DNA from: Dietzia natronolimnaea
Lineage (GTDB): Bacteria; Actinomycetota; Actinomycetes; Mycobacteriales; Mycobacteriaceae
Assembly (NCBI RefSeq): GCF_039525805.1
Contig: NZ_BAAAHZ010000014.1
Reading direction: 5' to 3' (one strand)
DNA length: 64,000 bases
Shown: positions 46,802 to 57,751 of the stretch, piece after piece
How the letters are laid out: the number at the start of each line of letters is the position of its first letter
Numbering within the stretch: the first letter of the stretch is position 1
Program-made: the position numbers and the translations under genes
Notes under the pieces: generated by a model
Database searches by the model: none
Told to the model about the DNA's origin: nothing
What the model saw: only the letters and a program-made list of their open reading frames with translations

Positions 46802-47977
46802 GTGGTTGAAGCTTCACGGACCGACACCCCCACGGGCGCGAAGGGCGTCCTGGCCCCGATCCACCGCATCCACAGGTCCCGCTCGACCATGCTGCGGCTG
46901 TCGGTGGCCGGCATGCTCACCACCCTCGTCGTGGGCGGCGTCGCGGCACTGGACCAGCGCACCGCTTTCACCCTCGAGGTGGACGGCGCCCCGGTCGAGC
47001 TCGTGACCTTCAAGTCCGACGTGCGCGCGGCGATCGAGGACGCGGGGTACAGCGTGGACGAGCGCGACGTGGTGGTGGCGCCCGGCGACCGGATCGACGA
47101 CGGCGACACCGTGACCCTCCTGCGCGCCCGGCCCGTGACCGTCGAGGTGGACGGGAGCAGCGAGCAGGTGTGGACCACCGCCGCCACGGTGGCCGAGTTG
47201 ATCGCCGAGCGCGACGACGTCCCGCCCCGCAGCTACGTCACCCCCCGCATCGACGCCGAGGTCCCCCTCGACGGTGCGCAGGTCGCGGTGGTGACCCCCC
47301 GCGAGCTGATGCTGTCGGACAACGGCGCCCCGGCCGCCCCCCTGGCCTCGCCCGGCGACACCGTCGGCGAGTACCTCGAGCGGGCCGGCATCACCCTGGG
47401 CCCGCTCGACACCGTGGCGCCCCCCACCGACGCGCCCGCCACCCCCGGCACCGAGGTCACCGTCACCCGCGTGACCACCTCCGAGGAGACGGTGGTCGAG
47501 CCGTTCGAGGTCCCCGAGCAGGCCACCGACGATCCCGAGGCGACCGAGGGTGAGCGCACCGTGGTCGAGCCCGGCGCCCCCGGTGAGCGCGAGGTGCGGT
47601 ACACCGTGACCCTGGTCAACGGCGTCGAGACCGAGCGCGCCCGCGGCGAGGAGAAGGTCCTCAGTGAGCCCCGGCCCGCGGTCGTCCGGGTGGGCACCAA
47701 GCCCCGCCCCTCGGCTCCCGCGGTCTCGAACGGCGGCGTGTGGGACTCGATCGCGCAGTGCGAGTCGAACGGCAACTGGAGCATCAACACCGGCAACGGC
47801 TACTCCGGCGGCCTGCAGTTCGCCCCCAGCACGTGGACCGGTCACGGCGGCGGCCAGTACGCCCCCAGCGCGCACCTGGCCACGCGGGAGCAGCAGATCG
47901 CGATCGCCGAGAAGGTCCGCGCCTCGCAGGGCTGGGGCGCCTGGCCCGCCTGCACCTCGAAGCTGGGCCTGCGCTGA
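46802..47977 (+). CDS. rpfB: Resuscitation-promoting factor RpfB
   Basis: 391 residues. After a basic start and a transmembrane or signal helix (about 31-50) come DUF348-type repeats (about 58-105, 113-160 and 167-215), a G5 domain (about 225-300) and a C-terminal lysozyme-like Rpf domain (about 311-391). The catalytic Glu321 is in IAQCESNGNWSINTGNGYSG, and Cys320/Cys384 should form the disulfide. Rpf proteins cleave peptidoglycan and promote regrowth from dormancy. GTG start with GAGGAG 11 bases upstream. First gene of rpfB-ksgA-ispE. Confidence 0.95.
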   Translation: MVEASRTDTPTGAKGVLAPIHRIHRSRSTMLRLSVAGMLTTLVVGGVAALDQRTAFTLEVDGAPVELVTFKSDVRAAIEDAGYSVDERDVVVAPGDRIDDGDTVTLLRARPVTVEVDGSSEQVWTTAATVAELIAERDDVPPRSYVTPRIDAEVPLDGAQVAVVTPRELMLSDNGAPAAPLASPGDTVGEYLERAGITLGPLDTVAPPTDAPATPGTEVTVTRVTTSEETVVEPFEVPEQATDDPEATEGERTVVEPGAPGEREVRYTVTLVNGVETERARGEEKVLSEPRPAVVRVGTKPRPSAPAVSNGGVWDSIAQCESNGNWSINTGNGYSGGLQFAPSTWTGHGGGQYAPSAHLATREQQIAIAEKVRASQGWGAWPACTSKLGLR

Positions 47978-48894
47978 CCGGTCCGGACGCGACCTTCCGC
48001 AGACAGGCCGATCTCCTCGGCCCCCAGGAGGTGCGCGCGCTCGCCGAGGTGCTGGACCTGAAGCCCACCAAGTCCAAGGGGCAGAACTTCGTCCACGACG
48101 CCAACACGGTCCGCAGGATCGTCACGGTCTCCGGGGTGGGGCGCGACGACACCGTCGTCGAGGTGGGCCCGGGGCTCGGTTCGCTGACCCTGCCGCTGCT
48201 CGACGCCGCGGGACGGGTGGTGGCGATCGAGATCGATCCGGTGCTGGCCGAGCGGCTGCCCGTGACCGTGGCCGAGCGTGCGCCGGAGCTCGCGGGGAAC
48301 CTGACCGTCGTGACCGCCGACGCGCTCGCCGTGCGCGGATCCGAACTCGGCGAGCCGGCGCCGACCGCCCTCGTGGCCAACCTGCCCTACAACGTGTCCG
48401 TCCCGGTGCTACTGCACCTGCTCGCCGAGGTGCCGACACTGCGCACCGCGCTGGTGATGGTGCAACTCGAGGTGGCCGACCGGTTGGCCGCCGCACCCGG
48501 CTCCCGCGTCTACGGCGTCCCGAGCGTCAAGGCCGGCTTCTTCGGCACCGTCAGGCGCGCCGGCACCGTGGGACGCAACGTCTTCTGGCCGGTGCCCAAT
48601 GTCGAGTCGGGTCTGGTGCGGATCGACGCGTATGAGACCCCGCCGTGGGACCTGGGGGAGGCGCACCGCAAGCGGGTGTTCGCGGTGGCCGACGCCGCCT
48701 TCGCCCAACGGCGCAAGACCCTGCGCGCGGCGCTGTCCGGCTGGGCCGGGTCCGCCGCGGATGCAGAGTTCGCGCTCGTCGAGGCGGGTGTCGACCCCAG
48801 GACGCGGGGCGAGCAGCTCACGACCGCCGACTACGTGCGCATCGCGGAGGCGGCGCGGCGACTCGGGATAGGGTCGGCCCACCGCGAGCCGTAG
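47974..48894 (+). CDS. ksgA: 16S rRNA dimethyladenosine transferase KsgA
   Basis: About 306 residues. Dimethylates A1518/A1519 of 16S rRNA with SAM. Motifs: KSKGQNFVHDANTVRRIV, VVEVGPGLGSLTLPLL and VANLPYNVSVPVLLHLL. No ATG, GTG or TTG occurs near the expected N-terminus. The first candidate is CTG at 47974, overlapping the rpfB stop as CTGA and giving LTGPDATFRRQADLLG, which matches the expected family start region. GTG at 48031 would remove family sequence and has its ribosome binding site too close. CTG initiation is therefore proposed. Confidence 0.9.
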   Translation: MTGPDATFRRQADLLGPQEVRALAEVLDLKPTKSKGQNFVHDANTVRRIVTVSGVGRDDTVVEVGPGLGSLTLPLLDAAGRVVAIEIDPVLAERLPVTVAERAPELAGNLTVVTADALAVRGSELGEPAPTALVANLPYNVSVPVLLHLLAEVPTLRTALVMVQLEVADRLAAAPGSRVYGVPSVKAGFFGTVRRAGTVGRNVFWPVPNVESGLVRIDAYETPPWDLGEAHRKRVFAVADAAFAQRRKTLRAALSGWAGSAADAEFALVEAGVDPRTRGEQLTTADYVRIAEAARRLGIGSAHREP

Positions 48895-48904
48895 GCTGGT
48901 CGCC

Positions 48905-49887
48905 GTGCCTCGTGACGTCTCCACCCCCGCCGGCGCGCGCGCCGTGACGGCCGTGGCCCCCGCCAAGATCAACCTCCACCTCGGGGTCGGCGATCTGCGC
49001 GCGGACGGATTCCACGACCTGCTCACCGTGTACCGGGCCGTGGACCTGTGGGAGCGGGTCACGGTCGCGCTGGTCGACGGTGATGACGCCGACGACGACG
49101 AGGTGGTCGTCACCGGGCCGGGTGCGGACCAGGTGCCCACGGGCCGGACCAATCTCGCGGCCAGGGCGGTCGACCTGCTCCGCAGCGAGGCCGGCACGGA
49201 CGCGCGGCTGTCGATCCGGATCGTCAAGGGCGTCCCCGTGGCCGGCGGGATGGCGGGCGGGAGCGCGGACGCCGCGGCCGCGCTGGTGGCCACCGACCGA
49301 CTGCTGGGTCTGGGACTCGGGCGGGCGGCGCTCGAGGAGCGGGCCGCACGCCTGGGCAGCGACGTGCCGTTCTGCGTTCGCGGCGGTACCGCGCTCGGCA
49401 CCGGTCGGGGTGAGACCCTCGCGCCGCTGCTGCACGCCCGCGCCGAACAGCACCTGGTGGTGGCGCTGGCCGACGGCGGTCTGTCGACCCCGGTGGTGTT
49501 CGCCGAACTCGACCGCCTGCGCGGCGAGCCGGGTGGAGCCCGCGAGCTGCCCAGGGCCGGCGGCGTCGAGCCGCTGGTGGAGGCGCTGGCCGGGGATGAC
49601 CCGGCGCGGGTGGCCGGGGTGCTCGCCAACGATCTCGAGCCCGCCGCACTCTCGCTGATGCCGGCCCTGCGCAGGACCCTTCGGGCCGGAGCCGAGGCCG
49701 GTGCGCTGCACGGTATGGTCTCCGGCTCGGGTCCCACCTGCCTGTTCTTCTGCGCCGACCGCGAGCAGGCGATCTCGGTGGCGGCCGAGGTGAGCGAGAC
49801 CGGCGTCGCGCGCGAGGTCCGACTCACCCGCGGCCCCGTCGCCGGCGCCCACGTCATAGACAACCCGCAACAGACACCGGAGCAGTA

Positions 49888-49888
<1 letters not shown>
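48905..49888 (+). CDS. ispE: 4-diphosphocytidyl-2-C-methyl-D-erythritol kinase
   Basis: 327 residues, GHMP kinase of the MEP isoprenoid pathway, phosphorylating CDP-ME. Motifs: VAPAKINLHLGVGDLRADGF at the start, the ATP loop PVAGGMAGGSADAAAALVAT, and GMVSGSGPTCLFFC near the end. GTG start 11 bases after ksgA. Its TAA overlaps the ABC-F ATG (TAATG), so all four genes from rpfB look like one operon. Confidence 0.95.
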
Positions 49889-51768
<1,880 letters not shown>

Positions 51769-51983
51769 CCCACCCCGCCAGCGCGAGAGCGGTGTGGACG
51801 TCGAACTTGGTCGTCTCTGCTGCGGTGAATCGAGCGTTTCGCCGCGCTGAGCACGACCAGAATGTGGGCGGTACACCTGATGCCGGGACCGAGTGGCGCG
51901 GTTCGTTGTGGATGCTCGTCGTCCCCATCCACAGGGGACGCCGGGGGCGGGCGTGAACGGTCACCGCGGGCGATGATCCTGAG

Positions 51984-52870
51984 GTGCCCCGTCCTCATCC
52001 TGCTGAGCCGTTCATCGGTAGTGCGGCGGTCGTGGAAGGCCATCTGTCCGGCCATCAGCTCAGGTCAGGACATCGTCGTCTGTTCCCCGACGTGTACCTC
52101 GCCACTGGAGCGCCCGCCACATCGGATGTAATGGTCCGCGGCGCAGCGCTATGGGCACCCGCTGGAGCCGTGATCGGCGGTCTCGCGGCGGCACTGATCC
52201 ACCGGGAGCGGTGGTACGCGCCGGCTGCGGTCGAGAGAGAAGTCGACATCTACGCGGTCGGAACGGCACCCGCTCCGGGCCGTGTGCGGCTGCGTCGCCT
52301 CCGGCGTGCTCTGCCGGCGGGACAGGTGGAAGCGATCGGTGGACTCCGTGTGACCTCCGCTGCACGGACGGCCATCGACGTGGCGAGGTGGGAGGTCAAC
52401 GACGATACGGCGATCGCGAAGATCGACGCCGTGTGCAATCGATCCCGGATCGCCGTCAGCGAGGTGAGTGCACTGGCACGGGGCCTGCGAGGGCTGCACG
52501 GTCTGCAGAGGGTGCGGAGCCTTCTCCGGTGGTGTGACCAGCGAGCCGATTCGCGCCCGAGACCAGGCTTCGGCTGCTGATCGTCCGGTCGGACCTCCCC
52601 GACCCGACTCCGCAGGTCGAGATCCACAACGGGTACGGGGTGAAGGTCGCCACTGCGGATCTGGCGTACGAGGTCGGGAAGGTGGCGGTGTTCTACGACG
52701 GGGACGTCCATCGAGGCAGGTCTACCTGGGAGTACGACGCGCGGGTCAACGCCGAACTCTCGGAGCTGGGCTGGCAGGTGGTCCGCGTGACCGGTTCGAT
52801 GCTCCGGAATCCACGGGCGGTACTCCGCCAGATCGGTGCGGCCCTCGAGCGCGGCCGCGCACGGGTATGA
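51984..52870 (+). pseudogene. DUF559-type nuclease-like gene broken by a frameshift
   Basis: The first part (GTG at 51984, frame ending 52580) has the usual N-terminal layout: HRRLFPDVYLATG, VRGAALWAPAGAVIGGLAAA, GLRVTSAARTAIDVARWEVN. The family's C-terminal nuclease-like half continues in another frame: ETRLRLLIVRSDLPDPTPQV from about 52559, then VAVFYDGDVHRGRSTWEYDA and LGWQVVRVTGSMLRNPRAVL, to 52870. The junction is at 52549-52559, consistent with loss of one base near CGCGCCCG. Joined, the protein would be about 295 residues, the normal length. A sequencing error is the main alternative. Function of the family is unclear. Confidence 0.72.
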
Positions 52871-53062
52871 CCGCGACGCGCGACCACATCACCCGAATCT
52901 TGGTCGTGCCCACTGCGACAGAACTGCGTTGTGGCCACAAGGGCCACGACCACACCCGTTGCGCGGGGCGCGCTGGGATGAGAGCGCTGGGTGTGCGGGG
53001 CGCGGCGGGGTGGGGGAGCGCCGGGGCGCGCAGGGGTGTGCGTGAGGCAGGGGCTGGGAGCG

Positions 53063-53785
53063 TCAATCGGCCGGTGAGGGATGCGCGCGAGTGTGGGCCA
53101 GACAGGCGGAGAGCAGGGCGTCGGCATCGGTGAGGCTCGGCAGGACGGCGTGGGCACCAGCTGATCGCAACTCGTCAGCGGAGACCCGACCGGTGGCGAC
53201 GGCGACGCAGCGGGCCCCCGCGTCGAGTGCGCCGCGGACATCGTGGACGTGGTCACCGATCACCACCGCGCGCTCAGCGGACACCTCGAGTCCGCGTGCG
53301 CGGGCGGTGGTGAGGGCACCGCGGACGAGGTCGGCGCGGTCGGCGTGGTGATCCCCGAACGCCCCGAGCCGCGGATCGGGAAGCCCGTCGAACCCACACA
53401 CCCGGAGCTTGAGCAGCGCCGTCCGTCGCATGTTGCCGGTGACGATCCCCTGGTGCAGCCCGTCTACCGCGGCGAGGGCGGCTATCGCCTCGTGAGCTCC
53501 CGGGAGTGCCCCACCTCCCGCGTCGAGCAGGTCCTGCCCGTGCGCCTCGCACCGCTCGGCGACGGCGTGGAGCAGCGTGGTGACGAGGTCCTCGCGGGGG
53601 TCGATCCCGTTCCGCCCGAGCAGGTCGGTGCAGATCGCGCGGTCGGTCCGTCCGGCGAAGGAGACGTCCATGACGGGCTCGCCGCCGATCATCTCGGCGA
53701 GCGCCGGGGCGATCATCCGCGAGCCGAACCCGGCGGGGTCGAGCAACGTGAGGTCGAGGTCCCAGAGGACGAGCAGAGCGCTCAC
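53063..53785 (-). CDS. HAD family hydrolase, phosphoglycolate-phosphatase-like
   Basis: 240 residues. Motif I LVLWDLDLTLLD (DxDxT), a cap domain, GIVTGNMRRTALLKLRV (motif II region), and AVVIGDHVHDVRGALDAGAR (motif IV). Probably a small-molecule phosphatase. The frame is open to 53815, but GTG at 53785 overlaps the TetR stop (GTGA) and gives a normal lead to motif I. It is therefore likely co-expressed with the TetR gene upstream. Substrate unknown. Confidence 0.9.
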   Translation of the reverse strand: MSALLVLWDLDLTLLDPAGFGSRMIAPALAEMIGGEPVMDVSFAGRTDRAICTDLLGRNGIDPREDLVTTLLHAVAERCEAHGQDLLDAGGGALPGAHEAIAALAAVDGLHQGIVTGNMRRTALLKLRVCGFDGLPDPRLGAFGDHHADRADLVRGALTTARARGLEVSAERAVVIGDHVHDVRGALDAGARCVAVATGRVSADELRSAGAHAVLPSLTDADALLSACLAHTRAHPSPAD

Positions 53786-54342
53786 GATGGCGGCTGCAGC
53801 AGTGGTGCGAGCCACGCGGTGAGGAACGCCCGCAGGTCGGCGTCGGAGCGGGAGTCGGGATCGTCGAGCACCATCACCGACCAGCCGATGTGGACGCCGA
53901 CGTCGGCGAGGAAGTCGATGCGGTCGGCGAACTCGGGGAATCGCTCGATCGCCGGACCGAGCAGGTGGGCTGTGTACTCGAGGGATCTGTCGACAGCACC
54001 CGGATGGTGGATCGGGTTGCCCTCGCCGGACAGCGTCAGGGCTCGCAGCAGCGGGTCCCCGAGGATGCGTCGCCGGGCCTCGATCACGATCTCCACCAGC
54101 ACCTCGAGCAGAGAGTCGGCCGAGTTCATCACGGACTCGTAGGCACCGACCAGCGCGGTCAACCGTTCGGTGACCGCCTCGCCGATCAACTCCTCACGGG
54201 TACCGAAGATCGAGTAGACCGTCTGCCGACTCACCCCGGCCCGCTTGGCCACGACGGCGATATTGACCCCGTCGAACCCCACGTCCCCGATCACCGCTCG
54301 GGTCGCGTCGAGGATGCTGTCACGGGACCTCACGCCGTCCAT
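53782..54342 (-). CDS. TetR family transcriptional regulator
   Basis: 186 residues. The N-terminal helix-turn-helix reads ILDATRAVIGDVGFDGVNIA then VVAKRAGVSRQTVYSIFGTR, standard TetR. The ligand-binding C-terminal domain (about 60-186) has no recognised subfamily. Start at the ATG 54342 in a longer open frame, chosen because it directly precedes the HTH. It overlaps the HAD gene downstream and diverges from ppk2 across 73 bp, so it may control itself, HAD and possibly ppk2. Confidence 0.9.
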   Translation of the reverse strand: MDGVRSRDSILDATRAVIGDVGFDGVNIAVVAKRAGVSRQTVYSIFGTREELIGEAVTERLTALVGAYESVMNSADSLLEVLVEIVIEARRRILGDPLLRALTLSGEGNPIHHPGAVDRSLEYTAHLLGPAIERFPEFADRIDFLADVGVHIGWSVMVLDDPDSRSDADLRAFLTAWLAPLLQPPS

Positions 54343-54415
54343 TATCGCGCGAGCCGGCTGCGGACCGCATCCGAAGAGCCGGGCCGGGTGTGCCCGGGGC
54401 CGTAGGATCGCGGGC

Positions 54416-55309
54416 ATGAGCGGCAAGAAGGACGACAAGAAGGCCACCTCGAGCGGGAAGAGCACGTCCTCGAAGAGCGGCAACAACGGGTCGAAGAAGA
54501 AGGAACTCGCCAGCGGCCTGGAGAAACTGCCCAAGAAGGCGTACGAGGCCGAGCTCGAGCGGTTGCAGGCCGAGCTCGTGGAGATGCAGGCCTGGCTCAA
54601 GGAGACCGGGAACCGGCTCGTCGTGGTGTTCGAGGGCCGCGACGCCGCCGGCAAGGGGTCGGCGATCAAGCGCATCACCCAGTACCTCAACCCGCGGTTC
54701 GCCCGCGTGGTCGCGCTGCCCGCCCCGACCGAGGTGCACAAGACCCAGTGGTACTTCCAGCGCTATATCGAGCACCTGCCCGCGGCCGGGGAGATCGTGA
54801 TCTTCGACCGCTCCTGGTACAACCGGGCCGGCGTGGAACGAGTGATGGGCTTCTGCACCACGGACGAGTACCGCCGCTTCCTGCACCAGGCGCCGATCTT
54901 CGAGCGCCTGCTCGTGGAGGACGGGATCATGCTGCGCAAGTACTGGTTCTCCGTGTCCGACGAGGAGCAGGAGCGCCGCTTCCGCTCGCGGCACGACGAC
55001 CCCATGCGCCGGTGGAAGCTCTCGCCGATGGACCTGGAGTCCATCAACCGGTGGGAGGCGTACAGCCGTGCCAAGGACGAGATGTTCGTCCACACCGACA
55101 TCCCCGAGGCGCCCTGGTACACGGTCGAGTCGGAGGACAAGAAGCGGTCGCGCATCAACGTCATCTCGCACCTGCTCTCCACCGTGCCGTGGGAGAAGCT
55201 GGAGCCGCCGACGTTCGAGATCCCGGAACGACCCGAGGGTGCGAGCTACGAGCGCCCGCCGCGCGAGGAGTTCAAGTACGTCCCGGACGTGGCGTCGGAG
55301 CTGCTCTGA
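54416..55309 (+). CDS. ppk2: Polyphosphate kinase 2
   Basis: 297 residues. A Lys/Ser-rich disordered N-terminus (1-30) precedes a P-loop kinase fold: Walker A VVVFEGRDAAGKGSAIKR, TEVHKTQWYFQRYIEHLP, Walker B IVIFDRSWYNRAGVERVMGF and lid RRFRSRHDDPMRRWKLSPMD. PPK2 transfers phosphate between polyphosphate and nucleoside di- or monophosphates. Length and motif set fit the single-domain class like M. tuberculosis Rv3232c. The ATG at 54416 starts MSGKKDDKK; the open frame upstream crosses the divergent TetR promoter. Confidence 0.94.
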   Translation: MSGKKDDKKATSSGKSTSSKSGNNGSKKKELASGLEKLPKKAYEAELERLQAELVEMQAWLKETGNRLVVVFEGRDAAGKGSAIKRITQYLNPRFARVVALPAPTEVHKTQWYFQRYIEHLPAAGEIVIFDRSWYNRAGVERVMGFCTTDEYRRFLHQAPIFERLLVEDGIMLRKYWFSVSDEEQERRFRSRHDDPMRRWKLSPMDLESINRWEAYSRAKDEMFVHTDIPEAPWYTVESEDKKRSRINVISHLLSTVPWEKLEPPTFEIPERPEGASYERPPREEFKYVPDVASELL

Positions 55310-55368
55310 CCGGAGGCGGGGCACGATCGGCGACCTGACGCCGGGCGGGGCGGCGGGGGCGGCCTAGG

Positions 55369-55380
55369 TAGGAATTCCTA
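55369..55380. promoter_or_regulatory. 12-bp palindrome upstream of the hydrolase gene
   Basis: TAGGAATTCCTA is perfectly self-complementary and A/T-rich in a G/C-rich gap, 43 bp before the ATG at 55424. TAGTAT immediately after could be a -10. It is a reasonable repressor site for the hydrolase gene. Confidence 0.4.
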
Positions 55381-55423
55381 GTATCCCGGCGACGGGCACA
55401 GACCGGCCTGCCACACTGGGGGC

Positions 55424-56467
55424 ATGAGCGAATTCGTCACCACCCGGCGAGAAGGCCGGATGCAGCACATCGTCCTGGACCGCCCCAAGGCACTGAACTC
55501 CCTCGACCTGCCCATGTGCCGGGCCCTGCACTCCGCCTTGGATGCCGCGTCGCAGGACTCGGGAGTGGAGGCCGTCGTCACCACCAGTACCTCGGAGAAG
55601 GCGTTCTGCGCGGGCGGCGACATCCGCGCGCTGCGCGACGCCGCGGCCGCCGGCGAGCACCAGACCAACCGGGAGTTCTTCTCCGAGGAGTACGCGATGG
55701 ACCTCGCGTACCACACGCACCGGGTGCCCACCGTCGCCGTGATCCACGGCGTCGCGATGGGCGGCGGCCTCGGGATCTCCATCAACGGCTCGCACCGCGT
55801 GGTCACTAAGAAGGTCATGATGGCCATGCCGGAGACGGCGATCGGGTTCATCCCCGACGTCGGCGCCAGCCACTTCCTGCCCCGCCTGTGCGGCGGCGGG
55901 ACCCGGGGCCTCGCGGTGGGGATCTACCTCGGCACCACCGGGGTCCGGATGAACTCCGCCGACGCGCTCTACACGGGTCTGGCCACCCATCTGATCGACG
56001 ACGCCGACCGCGACGCCTTCGTCTCCGCCATCGGGTCCGATGGCCTGGACGCCGCCCTGGAGCGCCACGGCCTCGAGCACTCGGCGGCGGGGGAGTCCGC
56101 GGTCGAGAAGCACATCGACCGGATCGAGGACGTCTTCTCCCGTGCGACCGTGCGGGAGATGGTCGCGGCCCTGGAGTCCGGTGCGCAGGACGAGTGGGCC
56201 ACCTCGACCCTCGAGATGCTGCGGTCGCACTGCCCGACGTCCGTCATCGCGACCATCGAGCTGCTCCGCGCAGGGGCGGCCGCGAGCGATCTGCGAGAGT
56301 GCCTGGCGGCCGAGTTGGCGCTGGGCGGATGGATCACCGCACGCCCGGACTTCGTCGAAGGCGTCCGGGCCGTGGTGATCGACAAGGACCGCAACCCCAC
56401 CTGGGACCCCGCCGACCTCGACGACGTTCACGTGGACGCCATCCGTTCGGCGTTGACCGGGGGCTGA
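55424..56467 (+). CDS. 3-hydroxyisobutyryl-CoA hydrolase-like enzyme (crotonase fold)
   Basis: 347 residues, longer than plain enoyl-CoA hydratase (about 260) and matching HIBCH. Motifs: RMQHIVLDRPKALNSLDLPM, EKAFCAGGDIRAL (oxyanion hole), GVAMGGGLGISINGSHRVVT, AMPETAIGFIPDVGASHFLP (catalytic Glu/Asp region) and the C-terminal AAELALGGWITARPDFVEGV. HIBCH releases free 3-hydroxyisobutyrate in valine breakdown. It lies far from the leucine cluster at the left of the window. Confidence 0.9.
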   Translation: MSEFVTTRREGRMQHIVLDRPKALNSLDLPMCRALHSALDAASQDSGVEAVVTTSTSEKAFCAGGDIRALRDAAAAGEHQTNREFFSEEYAMDLAYHTHRVPTVAVIHGVAMGGGLGISINGSHRVVTKKVMMAMPETAIGFIPDVGASHFLPRLCGGGTRGLAVGIYLGTTGVRMNSADALYTGLATHLIDDADRDAFVSAIGSDGLDAALERHGLEHSAAGESAVEKHIDRIEDVFSRATVREMVAALESGAQDEWATSTLEMLRSHCPTSVIATIELLRAGAAASDLRECLAAELALGGWITARPDFVEGVRAVVIDKDRNPTWDPADLDDVHVDAIRSALTGG

Positions 56468-56521
56468 CAGGGTCTACTCTGATCGGCGTCCAGCGCACGG
56501 GGCGCGGGTCGAGGAGGGGCC

Positions 56522-57655
56522 ATGACCACCACCGGTGACGGCGCGCGCGAACCCGATGTGCTCGCCCCGCACGAGGAGCCCAAGGGCTGGGGGATCGCCG
56601 GCGTCACCGTGGTGTCCCTGGCCGCCGCGTTCGTCGTGCTCTGGGGGATCTCCCAGCACGCGAACATGGTCATGCCCGCCTTCCTCGCCCTGAACCTGGT
56701 GATCGCCGCCCAGCCGCTGCAGCGGTTGCTCGAGCGTGCCGGCCTGCCGAGGTGGGGCGGGATGATCATCGTCCTGCTGGTGCTCTACCTCCTGCTGGCC
56801 GCGCTGGTGGGGATGCTCGTGTGGGCGCTGTGGATCGCCGCCGAGGAGATCCCGCGCTACCAGGACAAGTTCGTCGAACTGTACGAGCAGACCATCGAGT
56901 TCCTCGGACGGTTCGGGGTGAGCGAGGACCAGGTTTCCTCGAGCCTGGCGGGAGTCGACCCCGGCACCGTGATCGGCACCGTCCAGAACGTGGCGGGGCA
57001 GCTGTCCTCGGCGGGCGGGCAGCTCACCGTCCTGGTGATCGCACTGACCTTCCTGGTGTTCGACGTACCGGGGATCACCCGCCGTCGGGCGGTGATCGCG
57101 CGCCAGCGGCCCCGGCTGGCGGACGCCCTCAGCTCGTTCACCGACGGTGTGAAGTCGTACTGGATCGTCTCGACGATCTTCGGTCTCATCGTGGCGGTCA
57201 TCGACGTGATCGCACTGATGATCATCGGTGTGCCGCTGGCCCTGGTCTGGGGCGTCCTGGCCTTCGTCACCAACTACATCCCCAACATCGGCTTCGTCCT
57301 GGGCCTCGTGCCACCCGCGCTGTTCGCGCTCCTGACCGGGGGACCGGTCGACGCCATCTGGGTGGTGGTGATCTACAGCGTGGTCAACCTGGTGATCCAG
57401 AGCTTCATCCAGCCCAAGTTCACCGGCGACGCCGTGGGGCTGACCCCCACAGTCACGTTCCTCTCGCTGGTGTTCTGGGCGTCGGTGGCCGGTGCTCTGG
57501 GCGCGATCCTGGCCGTGCCGCTGACCCTCGCGGTCAAGGCCTTCCTCGTGGACGCCGACCCCCGGATGACGTGGTTCTCGACGTTCATGACCACTCCCGA
57601 CGCCGATGCCAAACGCGACCGGCGGCGGGCCGGGAAGCTGCCGGCACCGCGCTGA
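56522..57655 (+). CDS. AI-2E family (PerM/TqsA-like) membrane protein
   Basis: 377 residues with about seven or eight transmembrane segments in the AI-2E/UPF0118 pattern: AFVVLWGISQHANMVMPAFL at the start, a soluble loop (about 110-165), then GVLAFVTNYIPNIGFVLGLV and YSVVNLVIQSFIQPKFTGDA, the family's most conserved motifs. Members export autoinducer-2 or act as Na+/H+ antiporters; the role here is unknown. GAGGAGGGG precedes the ATG. It converges with the serine-hydrolase gene. Confidence 0.9.
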   Translation: MTTTGDGAREPDVLAPHEEPKGWGIAGVTVVSLAAAFVVLWGISQHANMVMPAFLALNLVIAAQPLQRLLERAGLPRWGGMIIVLLVLYLLLAALVGMLVWALWIAAEEIPRYQDKFVELYEQTIEFLGRFGVSEDQVSSSLAGVDPGTVIGTVQNVAGQLSSAGGQLTVLVIALTFLVFDVPGITRRRAVIARQRPRLADALSSFTDGVKSYWIVSTIFGLIVAVIDVIALMIIGVPLALVWGVLAFVTNYIPNIGFVLGLVPPALFALLTGGPVDAIWVVVIYSVVNLVIQSFIQPKFTGDAVGLTPTVTFLSLVFWASVAGALGAILAVPLTLAVKAFLVDADPRMTWFSTFMTTPDADAKRDRRRAGKLPAPR

Positions 57656-57751
57656 CCCTCCCCGCGGGCCCGGGCCCGGGCGCGGGGGCGGGGGCGGGGG
57701 CTCCGGCTGCGCCGGGTGCGCCGGGTGCGCCAGGGCGGCGGACGCGCGCGG

